Source: Micromussa lordhowensis (Eukaryota; Cnidaria; Anthozoa; Scleractinia; Lobophylliidae). From it: 64,000 nucleotides of DNA. The position numbers and the translations under genes were made by a program. The notes under the pieces are model-generated. The model was given only the letters and a program-made list of their open reading frames with translations, was not told the DNA's origin and searched no databases. The stretch spans positions 279,701 to 343,700 of the forward strand of contig OZ026605.1 in assembly GCA_964020085.1 (NCBI GenBank), written 5' to 3'. This document shows, piece after piece, positions 12,319 to 25,200 of the stretch. The first letter of the stretch is position 1. Each line of letters starts with the position of its first letter.

Positions 12319-12597
12319 CAAATGGTTTTCGTCCACACTACACCGGTCATTTTAGAATTGTGTTTGAGGAAAATTCAGTCAGGGAAATCACATGCTTATC
12401 GTTTTCGAAAAGCTCCGTTTTCAAAATGTTTTCTGTGCACACGAAAACAAAAAGCCGGCGTTTTCAAATTCCTTCGTTTTCGTAAACGGATTAGTGTGGA
12501 CAGCAAGCGTAACCGTGGACATAATCTCCATTTCAAAATCCTCTGGCGTAGTGTGGAGAGGGTGCCTCAGACTTGCGCATGATCAGAATACACTGGA
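11553..12597. other. Spacer between genes A and B
   Basis: About 1 kb between the start codon of gene A and the last exon of gene B, so it should hold the gene A promoter. A TAA microsatellite lies at 12276-12318. The block 12320-12580, rich in short CGTTTTCG motifs, looks like a non-coding repeat. I see no gene and no clear TATA box. Confidence 0.4.
12276..12318. repeat. (TAA)n microsatellite
   Basis: About 14 uninterrupted trinucleotide units. Confidence 0.95.
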
Positions 12598-12663
12598 TCA
12601 CAATTTAGTCTCCTCGTTTGACTGGATGTCGTTAGTTTGGTCATCTGGTACTTTGTTTGGGTC
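12598..12663 (-). CDS. Terminal exon 15 of gene B, ending in a PDZ-ligand-like ETKL
   Basis: The acceptor CTGCTTTAG is followed by 21 codons rich in acidic and amide residues, ending ETKL and TGA. It joins in phase 0 to the donor AAG|GTAAAT at 13340-13342. Homologous to exon 15 of gene A, including the preceding intron sequence. Confidence 0.8.
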   Translation of the reverse strand, partial: DPNKVPDDQTNDIQSNEETKL

Positions 12664-13018
12664 CTAAAGCAGATCAGATTTAATAACAAAATTATAAACA
12701 AAAATGATAAGGTTAGAAAATTAGTTTGAGTTATATAATTCTAGGTGATGCTTCCTAATTTAGTGGAATTACCCTAACTACTTATTCATCGAGAATGAGG
12801 TCTTTACGGGAAAATCTCAAACCGAGACCTTGCAGCAGTGGCCCAGCAATAGCTAGTTCGATCATTCATGGTTGTTAACTTGTTTATTATATGGCTTTTT
12901 GCTTTGTTTTTGCAGGCCCGCAATCGGCCCGTGGGCAATACGAGAGAAAAATGCCCTTGAATCAGCCAATCAGAGCGCGCATTATATCGGCTGCAAACGG
13001 AAGCCATATAATAATTAA

Positions 13019-13075
<57 letters not shown>

Positions 13076-16000
13076 AGCGTCGAGTTGGCTATAATCATCT
13101 CATATCCAACATGCGCGAGTGGAATAATTGTTTTATTAAAAACGCCTCCCAAAAATAGAAAACTAGGCTACAATAAAAACAAAAAGGCCCAAAAAATCAC
13201 GCATACGCTCGCCGTCTTTGTAGATCATGGTATAATGGCTCATATACCATGATGGCTAAGCATTATCCAATGATCCAGTTTTTAATAATGCTATTTATTG
13301 CACAGTTCTACTACATTTAAACATGCAACTGTAATATTTACCTTTTTCTCGACATCTATTTCATCCCTGAAATTAGCTTCATCTTCCCAAGTGAATTTGT
13401 GACCAGGCAAAAATCCCCGTAACCAAGCCTTCATCGGAAAGAGTAACATGGGATCCACTTTCATGAGTCGGTCTTGTTTAGTTTCTATCATGAGACAAAC
13501 ACAATAGGCAGCGTTAACATAAGTGATAACTAATAATGTTAGTAATCGCACAAAACAAAATGAGAGGACACCCATATTCTGAAGCCGGAAAGCTTAGACT
13601 GAACTGTTTTACAGCATTGACGCCAACACTTCCTGCTCTTTTACAAAACAAGATTTGACTGTCAAACAAGCATATCGTGTAAGTTTCTGTTTTGTTCTGT
13701 GCAATGAACCTGAGTTTTGTGAGTTAACTCTTGTTTACAGTGCTTTTTTTGGAAATAACGTTATTTTGTACCACACCCAGTGGACAAACCAACTCACGTC
13801 ACGTGAAAGACGATCTTTTTAGTTCATTGCAAAACGACACTATTGGTCATTGATCAGCCCAAGTTTCAGGAATTCTACTTAAACTAGTAATAGTTCTCAC
13901 TACATCTGCCCCCGCTTTAGATATCACGTTTATTATGTAATGAACTGTACAACTTTTATTACAAAATCTCCCCAGAATCGTTAAAATAACAGGCTGATCT
14001 GACCTTTTACTCTCGTTGTAATCCTTCAAATCACACAAAATGAACAAAAATCTCTGTTATTTCAAGTAAGTGATGATAGATTTAAAAAGTTATTCGTACT
14101 CGTCGTGCTCGTGTCAGAGCGAACCAACGCGACTACACTTGTGCACGTGGCTGCAAGAATTATGTAATAATCATTGAAACGACACCGTTTATAAATCCTT
14201 TACTAACTTCTGATCCTTGAGATAACAAAAGGAAACTAAACTCAGTCGCTTCGGATACATTTTGTTGTTGTTTCTTTGAGTGGGTTTTGAGTTTTGATTT
14301 GTGATCCTGATCTGTTTACTTTATACGTGTGGTGTTTGGATCGAGTCTGTCGACCCCGTTGCCGATTTGTGTCTAACAAATCAAGTCGCGTACACGATAC
14401 CTCTCCTCGTCCTCGTGGCTGCAAGAATTACCCAGAGTTGCCTTGCGAGCTTACTGAAAAATTAACCGGGACCGCCGTGCGCGCCTAGTTTCTTCAAATC
14501 GGGCTCGATTCGCATACTACCGATACTACACCAATATTTCAAATTCTTTATACGCGGGGGGTCCTATTAATGCCTCCTCGGGTTTTGGCCTCTGGGCCAA
14601 AACCCTGCGGGGGCAAAAATAGAAATGTTGGCGTGAAGTCAGTCGGTGCAAAAGTAGACGTTTGAGAACATACACTTAAAGTTTCTTACACGAAGGATTA
14701 AGCATTTAATAAAACACAAATAGCGGGAGTGATGCAGATTGGATCTCGGAGGAGGGGGTGCAATGGTTTTTCTATTTCGTAAAAAGTTACCGCTGTTGTA
14801 GGAAATAGGCCTTTTTTTAAGGGAAATGGATGAGCCTGTGATGGCAATTCGAGGCAAAACATTTCACAAGCAATTATACCGATTGAGTTGTGCATGTCTT
14901 TAAGCTTTTTTCTACATACTTTCGGTCATATATAATAAAACAATCTATACTTATAGTAAACAGCCGTTGTTATGGCTGTTGCAACGTAAACTAACTGTTA
15001 CCGCTGTGTACTTTCTTTAAATTTCACACTCATCTAGAGGAACATTTGGAAAGATCGTTTCAACAAGTGTTCAAAGGTCTTAAATCTTGTATTTTCAAGA
15101 AATATACTTTTTCATAAACATTGCCATATTTAACAATTAGACCCGTGGCCCTTAAAGGCGAAGGGTTTTAGTATCACCCAACTAGTCGGACAGAAATTGC
15201 AATAAGAAAATTAGCAAATGTAAGTTGAAGAAATATTTATTTGGGACTAAAACGAAAGAAATCTTCACGCTCGATGGCGTTCGAGGACTATTGCTAATAG
15301 TCCTCAAGTAGCGTAGCCAATTGAAATGCAGGATTTGCATTAGTCCACTAGTTGGGTGATCCTAATCTAGGATAGGTTACCACCTTAAAAAGATTTTTCC
15401 ACATTAGCCTCAATTGAAGGCTAGTTTCTAATCTCATACCGACAATACGGACATGGTTACACTGAGTGATGGCCGAGGGTAAACCGGCTCCATGAGCTCT
15501 CAATGCAGCCAACTCAGTAGGATCTCACAGCAAAGTAAATTGGCGTTATTAGACACAGTCAATAATGAATGACTAGTCACATGTAATTACCAAGAGCGAA
15601 ACTTGCGATCATTCCAACAACAACTGCGGCACCAAACGACAAGCCAGATATCCACAGATACGACAAGCTGTAGAGGTCAGCTATTGGTGTACTGTAAGCA
15701 AAACCAAAACAAATATCGCAATTTGAAAATATAACAACAAATATCGAAAAATTTGAACATATGCGGGGGAGCTGAACTATCATATATTGACACCCAACAA
15801 ATAGAACACAGAAAATGCTCTTTTGATGTATATTTCTTTTACATTAGTTTACGGGCAGCCCTATTGATTCTCACTGGTGGAAAAAAAATGATCTCTCTGT
15901 GGTGGACCATTTTCTCGACTAGCTTTATCATAAGATACTGCCGTAGTCTAGTTTTTACCTTGTGTACGGCTTGTAAGGGTTCCTAATCAATCCGTCATTA

Positions 16001-19000
16001 TACTTGGCCAGAATCTCCATTGACTGGTTGTTGCATGGCAAAGAGATATTTGCTGCGCATGCTTGCGCATCCATATAGAACGAACACCCTCTGACCGAGC
16101 GCACAGCTGGGTTCGTATCAGGCGGATAGAAAACGGAACCAATGAACACCCACGCGGACAGCGAAAACCCAGCAAAGACTCCAAGGTACACGCCCTGAAA
16201 CAAAAGTTACAACAAAGCAGCAATATTAGTGAGGTTAATTTTCTGGAAATTTTCCAGTTTTGCCGGTTGATGCTACTGGAACGGGCGATTCTATCATCAT
16301 AGCCTCCAATGCCACCACTGCCACCACCAACAAAAACGTGGATTTCCACTGTCAAGTTTTCACGAAAATGGGCATAACGTAAATGGGATTAGGTACGTAA
16401 AATAAAATGTATAGGTCTCTTGCATCCGCGAAAAAGGTGAATGTGGTTCAACTAGTTCCGCTTACGCTAGCCATCGACAAATCATTAAAATTCAGGCTGA
16501 TTGACGCGAGTAAAGTAACCGACCGCAAAATCCTGCTAAACAATCATCGCAAACACTACTATATAAGTACTGCTAGACATAACTTACACCATCGAAGAAT
16601 CTCATGACGCTATCTATGAATCTGACTATGTGTGAATTGTGTGGCAAAGCTCTCTGTACCTTTGAGTTAACCCTTGGTACAAACATTCCTAGTGTGATCA
16701 CTGCAAGCAAGGCTCCACCGCAGATCCCAGTGATACTGTAGGCAAGCTAACAGAACAAAAAAAACAGCATATATACAAGCTGTTATCCACACATTGACAA
16801 ATATCGAAGGCCGCAGATAGAATGAATCACAGTGCCGGAAAATGTTGGACGTTCTCTGGCTAAGAGTTAAAAAAAATAGCTTTTAACTGCTTGAACTTAC
16901 ATACATGCATTAACACATTACTTTATGTATCCTCGGTTTCTAGAGTAGCTTATGCAGCTAATATCTCCGAGCATTTAGCCATCAGATGAGAGAAAGACCA
17001 CCACACCGGGAACTACGTCCCCTACTCTTTTCGAACCGTGTGTGGGTTCTTTTACGTCCCACAGAATTAATTATAAAGAGTTGTGTGACGAGGCCTACGG
17101 TTTATCGTCCTTATCCGAGAAGACTAGAACGTCTAACCGTTTGCAGATGTCATTACAAAGGCAGTACTTTCTCCTCGGTTATTTAAAGACCCTGAGTGTT
17201 GGTAAGTCCGGCCGGGGTTAGAACCCGCGACCTCCCGCACGCTAGTCCGGAACTCTACCTACTGAGCTAACCGGTCGGCGGTTGTGTCTCAGCTTAAGTC
17301 ACCGACGGCTGAAAAGATGAAACAGGCGCAAGCAAGTTTCTGCAGCTTGTTGAATCAAAAAACAAGAGATTAAAATTATGGAAATAAACTTTTAAAGACG
17401 TTTTGCTTTTCTTTTTACAATTTTTAGAGCCTGTTCCGTCAAAAAACGCAGTTTAAGCAATTGAATACTGATGTTAGCAAGCATTCTTAGCCAGATAACG
17501 TTCTATGTTTGTTGTATCGCATCATTATCCTCCATTCTCGGTCTTCCATTCTCGGTGTAACCAACGACAACAAACTTTTAGTGAACACAACAGTGATATT
17601 TGCAAGTAAACGAGCTGCGAGGTTGGGGTCTTTCCGAGACTACGTAATTTAATTCCATGGTCTGCAAAGTTACAGCTGTACAAGTCTAATATTTTGCCCC
17701 ACCTTACGTATTGTGATATTGTATAGCACTTTTGTAAATCATCCGATAAGAAGTAAATGGAAGGAATTCAAGAGCGCGCACTCAGGTCCGAATCGGAGAC
17801 CTACAGTGAGCTACTAACAAGAGCCGGTCTACCAAGTCTGTACCAACAACGGTTACAAAGCATCGACATTTTCATATATAAAGTAAAAAACGGACTTGCG
17901 CCCAGCTTATATACAAGAAATATTTAACACTACTCCGAAACTATATAATCTGAGGGACGCTGATTTTAGTATTCCTAGTTTTCGCACAGTACATTATGGA
18001 AAACTAGGAATACGATATGTTGGGCCAATCTTAGGAACAAACGAGACATTAATGATAGAGAGAAACCTAATGTTTAAAAGGAGTTTTAAAAACAGTCTTA
18101 AGAGCAAGGACCTAACACTCTTAATAAATAATTGTAACAAATGTAATATATGTTGCTAGGCTGCTATACATTTTATATTTTATACATATATTTAACAAGT
18201 TTTTTACATCATACTAAGTTCACATTTTTCACTTAATTATTTATCTATTAAGGTTTTTTTTCGAATTGAACTGTAAACAATTTTAACTGAATGTATGTTG
18301 CTAAGATATATTTTAATGTGTAAATAGTCCTCAATTAGGCTTTTATTAAGCTAAATACCGGCATATATATTGACACTTGAATAGAGTCTTTCATTCATTC
18401 TTTCATTGATTCATTTGTTGTATTTGTAATTTAACATTGTGTCACCATGATAAAGAGGCCACGTGACCTACCACTTCCAGTGGTCGATTGCCACGAAACA
18501 TCGGACAGATGCTCTGTGGAGAAGCCTTTGAAGTGTCTTTAAATCTAGCACTGCTGTGTTAGTTGCGGACGCTGTTATTCAACAGTGGATGTATCAGATT
18601 CATTTATTTCGCGATCGTGTCCCTACCTGTAATACCATTGTGCCAGTGTATCTCACAGCAAATGCTCCACCCATGACTATTCCACCAAATACAATCGCTG
18701 TTGGAAAAGCAAACCCTCTCATAATTAATCGGAGCATTATAATTATTATTTAAGCAATAGAGCACTTTTTCCGTGTTTATATAGCCTCACCTTAACACGA
18801 GGAAGGTTATGCAAAGGTTATGCAAACCCTCGACTACGTCTCGGGTGTGCATAACTTTCGATAATTTTCCCAACCCTCCGAGTATTTAGATGAGGCTATA
18901 GTCTCCATGGTCGACCGCGCGAGACTTGGAGAAGGACTATCGAAAGAGAGCTTAAAGAGAACGGTTTAGGAACATGGGCAGCAGCAGCATCGGCTGCGGA

Positions 19001-19236
19001 GGATAGAACAGCCTGGAGGCATAGAGCCTACGGCCCAATTCTCCATTTGGAGAATGGATAAATGATGATGATGATATAAACACGGAAAAATGCTTTATTG
19101 CTTTTATAACATAATTCTCAAAAATACGCGCGAATCTAAAACGTCACAACCGTGTTTACATACTCTCATCTGAACACACCTATCGACCAATGAGAGCGCT
19201 CGTAGTGGCTAAATTATTTTGTAAATTATAAGAAAG

Positions 19237-19267
<31 letters not shown>

Positions 19268-22200
19268 ATAATAATAACAATAATAAATAATAATAATAAT
19301 AATAATAATAAGAATAATAATAAGAATAATAATTATGATAGCAACAACAACAGCCACAACAGTAGTAACTGAATAACAATAATAATGACAGTGTTTGACC
19401 ACATTTCCAAACTCCTCGAAGTTCGTACTCTCTTCTCGGTGTTTGGAACTGCAATCTAACACGGTCTTTCTTGCATGACTGATATATTACTTAAAACATG
19501 ACTGGCGGCTCACCCACGGCCTTGCTGATTTTAGTGGCCTCTGTTTCAGTCAAAGTTATCTTCTTTTTAATGAGGTCTTCTACAACCACTAAAGACACCG
19601 CATTCAATGCAGATGATATTGTGCTGTGAGATAAATGCATCATAGGTTGAACAAGTACAAGTAACGTTTATTTTGTGATTGTCGAGTTAAAAATGAATCT
19701 GAGGAATACGGAGCTAAGAATGAAAGACAATTTTCAAAACATAACCCTGCACTTTATGATCCGTAGCTTATTAACCTGAGTGAATGGGTGTATTAGCTCA
19801 CACGGAGTGTTAACAATACGTCGATTTATTCTTTCTATTCTATTCGTTTCTTGCATGGCTAAGTCTTGCAGAATCAGGTGTTACCAACACTATTTCAACT
19901 GTACCTGAGGGCAGCGCTGTAAAGACAGGCAGTAAACATTCCCGGCAGGCCTTTCAGGTGTCCGAGTTTGTTGATGACGAAGTATGGCAGAACCTGACAG
20001 AAGTTCAGAATGAAGAACGCTTAGTGTCAATGCGCAATGCCGAGCACACAGGTCACGTGAAGAAATATTAATCAACGATTAACAAGGAAATGTCCTGGCC
20101 CAGGTTGGTCGAAAGGTGGATAACGCTATCCATCGGATAAATCACCATCCAGCTGATAGCGTGGTTTGTTTTGTTAACAGTTATCCACTGGATCAGAAAT
20201 TCCATTTTATCCGGTGGATAGCGTTATCCACCTTTCGAACAGCCCGAGCTTGATAAATAAGCAAGCACCTCTCAAGGACCAATACTTATACCCCACCTTC
20301 CATTTACTTTCACGTGGTACTGGGTTATTTAAGCCCCGGTACGTGATCATTCACACGTAAGTTCAACGTGGTTCTGTTTATTATGCTGAACAAGATGGTT
20401 CTAACTTTTAACTTGGTAGATTAAACCCTAGTGTGTGACCATTCAAGTGAAATCTATTGAGCAGTGTTTTCATATGGTACTTTTTATTATGGTGGTTTTG
20501 ACATTTCAAAAGTCTTGGGTGAAAACCCAGTGTATAACATTAAAATGAAACATTGTTCACTACTTTCATATGGTAATTCCCAAAGTGACTTCTTCTATTG
20601 AGAACTTAGCCTATGTTGGGAGTGAAAACGTAAACTAAAAGTATAGCAACACGCCGTCATTCTCTACCTGGTCTCCTCTGGTTATCTTTCCCTGTGCTTT
20701 AAGATCACAATCGGCGTACGTGGCAAATATCACCATTCCGTCCAGTACGCAGATAGTTATCACGAGAAACAGGCCTGGAATGTTCAACCAAAGCGCTCTG
20801 TGAAACATTCAAGAAAAGGAGCCATGGGTTAGCTAGAACTACTAAAGTAACATCCCCCGGGGCAGACTCCCATGTGAAAAAGGCCGGGGATACTCGCCGG
20901 ATACATTTGAATTTAACCCCTAAAGAAGACCAATCTGGTTACTTATAGTGCAACCTTAATAGGTAACTTGACGATTAAGATTCATGACGTTACGTCCGGC
21001 CCTGATCCTAAGTGAGACCACAGTCCGTGATTCACGCCCCTGAGTGAGACGATGAGCATTCATGAGCTAGTTACATGGGAGTTCTCCGGAAGAGTAAACT
21101 TTTCTTCATGATGTACGATAACCATATATTGCAATAACTGTATTGCTAAGCCAGAAGATAATAGTGCCTTGTTAATAAACAATATATAAAAGCATTAATG
21201 CGTACAGCAGTGAGAAACTGCGTAGCATGTTGTTCAAGCCTGACCTTTTAGCTTCTCTGAGCGTCTTCACCGCAAGATATCGCTGAACAAAATACTGAGA
21301 TGAGGACCAAACTGGCAACAGGGCGATTGTCCCTCCCATGGTGAGTGTCCAGAACGTGTTTCGAACCCTGGGGTCTGGGTTGAAGCTGTGAGAAGAAAAT
21401 GAAATACCGCCAAAAATTTCCGTTACAACATTGTGGCGATATGCAAACTAATAGATCGAACGGAGCACTACTTATTATGATGAATCTGAACATCCTCGCT
21501 CAATAAATAAAGATTTGCCACGATACATACTCAAAAAAGTGAATTCGTCCATGCTTTTGATTGATTTCCCAGACTTTCTGCAGACCTCCTACTTCTATGC
21601 TGCCAATAACAGCGACAATGACGAGACCTGCCAGCATAATCACTGACTGAAACACGTCTGTCCACACCACGGCCTTTAGACCACCCTAGAGAATAAACGC
21701 ACCTATAACTGAGGAGGCTATTCAACTTCAACTTTACTTTATTTAGCACTTCATTTTTAGTTACAATCATGGCAGTATAAAAAACAGGAAACGATACATA
21801 TGTGAAACAAATATAGATAATAGAAGTCTATAGTTCGTGCATGGGGGCTAAAAAACCGCGAGGTTATCGAACTAGCTTCCATCTCGTTCGAATGAACATA
21901 GAAGAAACTGGGATTAGAGCGACAGTTAACTAAATTAAAAAGCTAGAAGAATTTTGGAAAACTTACGTTTGATATTACTTGGATAAGAGATAGTTTTAGC
22001 AATTATAATTTGTGGAAACTTAAGTTTGATATTGCTGAGATAGAATGTAGTTTTTAACATTTTTGAAGAAAGCAAATTGATTTAGGTCTTTAAACTTGTA
22101 TGGCAGTTCTTACCAAAGATCAATGGCCATAAATGAGATCATTTGTTTGCCAGTATTTGTTTTTACTCGAAATTTGTGAAGATTTTGTTTCGCCGAATAC

Positions 22201-25200
22201 CGTAGTGTTATAATTATGTACATTACTGGCATACTGGAAGAAATAGTTAAAAGGTTCTGGCAAAACACCTTTGTGCCATGCGTGAATAAATTTGAGAGCA
22301 TGCAAGCGATATACGTTAGCTACCGTTAAAATTTCCAAGATATTAAGTAAAGGTAGTGCACTATCGATATTTTTGCCAGATAATGTTGCAAAGAAAATTA
22401 ATCTAATAACATGATTTTGCTTAGTTTGTATTTTATGTAAATTTGTCTTGCTGGTGCTGCCCCAGGCAACAATAGCGTAAGAAATGTAAGGATAGATAAG
22501 ATTATAATAGATCTGCGTAGATCTGCGTAAGTTGTTATCTATACAGGTAAGACTATTCATTACATACGTTAAAAACATTTATAACCAGCGATATGAATAT
22601 CTTTTTTTCTGTCATGTAATAAGGAAATGTGAATTAAAGTATTTGTTTGTATATTTGTTTGTTTATTTGTTGTTTGAGAGATAGATAATGCCTCAACTTA
22701 GAGATTATGCAGTCATAAATGTGGTCTCACAAAATGAAGATGGCCGTGGTTCAAGTGTTTTACTGCAGTAGCATTGCCGTTAAGTCGCATTCATTCACGC
22801 GATTAGAGACGGCCGACAACTTTAGCTGCTCACGATTTTTTCTGTAGGTTGAAAATGGGTCTAAAGACACTTAGACTGCTCACGTGAGTAGAATTTGTAT
22901 GATATGATTGGCTAAGAACTCGTGATCCCAGTCGGAAGTGATCTAAAAAATATCTTGAAAGGGATTACACTAGGAATAAGGCCTTTATCGGGGATTTTCT
23001 CTCTAGCCTTCATATTCCCTTGTCACGGTAGAATAGTAAGACTAACGAACGCCGCCAGGAGCCCATCACTAGGAGCCAGCAACTACCCCATATTCCTGTC
23101 ACGGCGTTTTCACAGACCTGTCTATTTTTAGTTTGAATTTACCGCGAATTCAGACTCCCGCAGGGACAACAGTGACAAATCATAAGCACGGACTTGATTC
23201 TTTAATTGACGTCGGCATTTTCACTGGAAGATTAAAAGGAAAAGCCGCCATTGTTTCCCTTACCGATGCGCGCTCGTGCAGAACGGAACTGACCTATTTT
23301 GCGGGAAAAGAAGTCTAAAAATAGACCGGTCTGTAAAAATGCCGTGACATAGGCTTAGTATTGGAGTTGCAAGCTCCTAGTGATGGGCTCCTGACGCCGC
23401 CTAACATACGTGTAAAGTTCTCTCACCAGAGATGTGTAAAAAGTGCAAACAACGCCAGTAGCCAGGATAGAAACTGTAAGTGGGATGCCTGCAACTAAAA
23501 TGAAAGAACAGCAAAATACCTATTTCATTCGCTATCGCAGCAAAGGTTTCACTCGGGATTTTCTAATTCAATGTTTAACTTGAATACAACTAAAATAACA
23601 AAGTAGTTGAATGAGTCAAGATAGTTGACCTGATAACATTAGGGGGGCTCTCCCTTATATACGTTATATAGGTATGGGCACGCGGCCTCAAAGTTTTTGA
23701 GCGGTTTTGGTCTGAAATAAGGTATAAATTTTGCTATGAGCTAGAGGTCTGAAAAGAGATATCGTTTTTTCACTTAGGTCTGAAATAGGGCATGGAAAAT
23801 CAAAGATTTTACTCTGAAATAAGATATAGGTTTCGCACAACTCCACCAAAAACTTTGGGTCGTTCCACCTCGGGTTAAATTTATGACAAAACATTTTTAC
23901 CCCACCCTCCTTAGGAGACGCTTTGGCCCTATGGTTAGTGCGCTGGACTGAATGCAGGCTCAGCGCCCGGGTTGCAGCTCTGGCCAAGGTCACTATGTTG
24001 AGAAAACACTTCATTGTCATAGTGACCCTGGGTCACTATGAGAATTATGTGAAACCTGGGAATTATTGTTGGTAATTTTACCTCAAGTTGATCCTCACTT
24101 ACCAGCTTCCAATGCCAGCGATGGAGCAAACAGTACCACGAACAGGTACAGAGTCTGTGTTATAATGAGTAAAACTGAGGTAAACAAAAAAAACACGATA
24201 TACAGCAAAAAAGGGCATGATTAAGACTACACGCTGAGTCATCAAGCCAGTTCCAGACTCCTATAACCAAGAAAGACAAACTCTCCCCAGTCCACTTATG
24301 TATTTCTTGTTTTTTGGAAGAATTATTACATAAACGTGCAAAATCTCCAAGTTATGTCCAGTTTGTGTCTTCTACTGAACTGAGCGGTTGTTCTAGAACG
24401 GAACAATTTATAACCTGCATACATGTACATACTTACCACGGAAAGTATGAAGAAACCGCAGCCCAGTATTCTAACGCCAAAAGTAAAACGTCTTTCAAGG
24501 TACTAGAAAAATAAATAATGGTATGGTACTTACAATTATAGTGTCAAGGTACAATAATTGACACAGCATTGAAATATACAAATTGTAATTTGCAAGCAAT
24601 TAGCTTTTCCGTGATACATAGTTTGTTAGGAATTTGATGAAAATCAGGGCTGTGAGTGCTGTGCAAAAAAGGGGCATATTTCAGGAAGAACCCCCATTAA
24701 GGCGGGGGTACACGTGAATTTAAGTGAAATTTTGGTAAGTTTAAAGAGAGGTTGAAAGGGAAAAAAAGGGTTATGGAACACCACCAGACAGTTGCCCGAC
24801 CGCACAATGGCACCCCAGGTTGTTGGGCAACTGTTTGGAGTGTGTCTACCAATTTTTTAATTTCAAACTCTATTTTAAAACAACAACAAATCTTCAAAAT
24901 TTCCTATTTCCATCAATTTTACTAATCCTTTGAGAAAAACTATTTCTCTCCAAATATACCTAAAAATCACCAAAAAAATTCCAAAACAACCCAAAACATA
25001 GATATGTGAGATGAGCAGAGAGATTCTTGATTGCTTGAAACGTAAACAAGATATTTGCATAAAAAACATAATACCCAGCCAAAATACGGCTTTCATGTGT
25101 ACCCCCGCCTTAATTAATAACGACGGAACCTCGCTAACTTCCTCCTCGGGGGAGAGAGAGAGAGGGGAGGTACTCGAAGGCGCTGGAAGGACCCCCCGAA

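Noticed and set aside
13294..13299. AATAAA overlapping an apparent stop codon of gene B
   Set aside because: It looked like a polyadenylation signal fused to the stop, but the stop itself lies in intron 14 of the preferred model.
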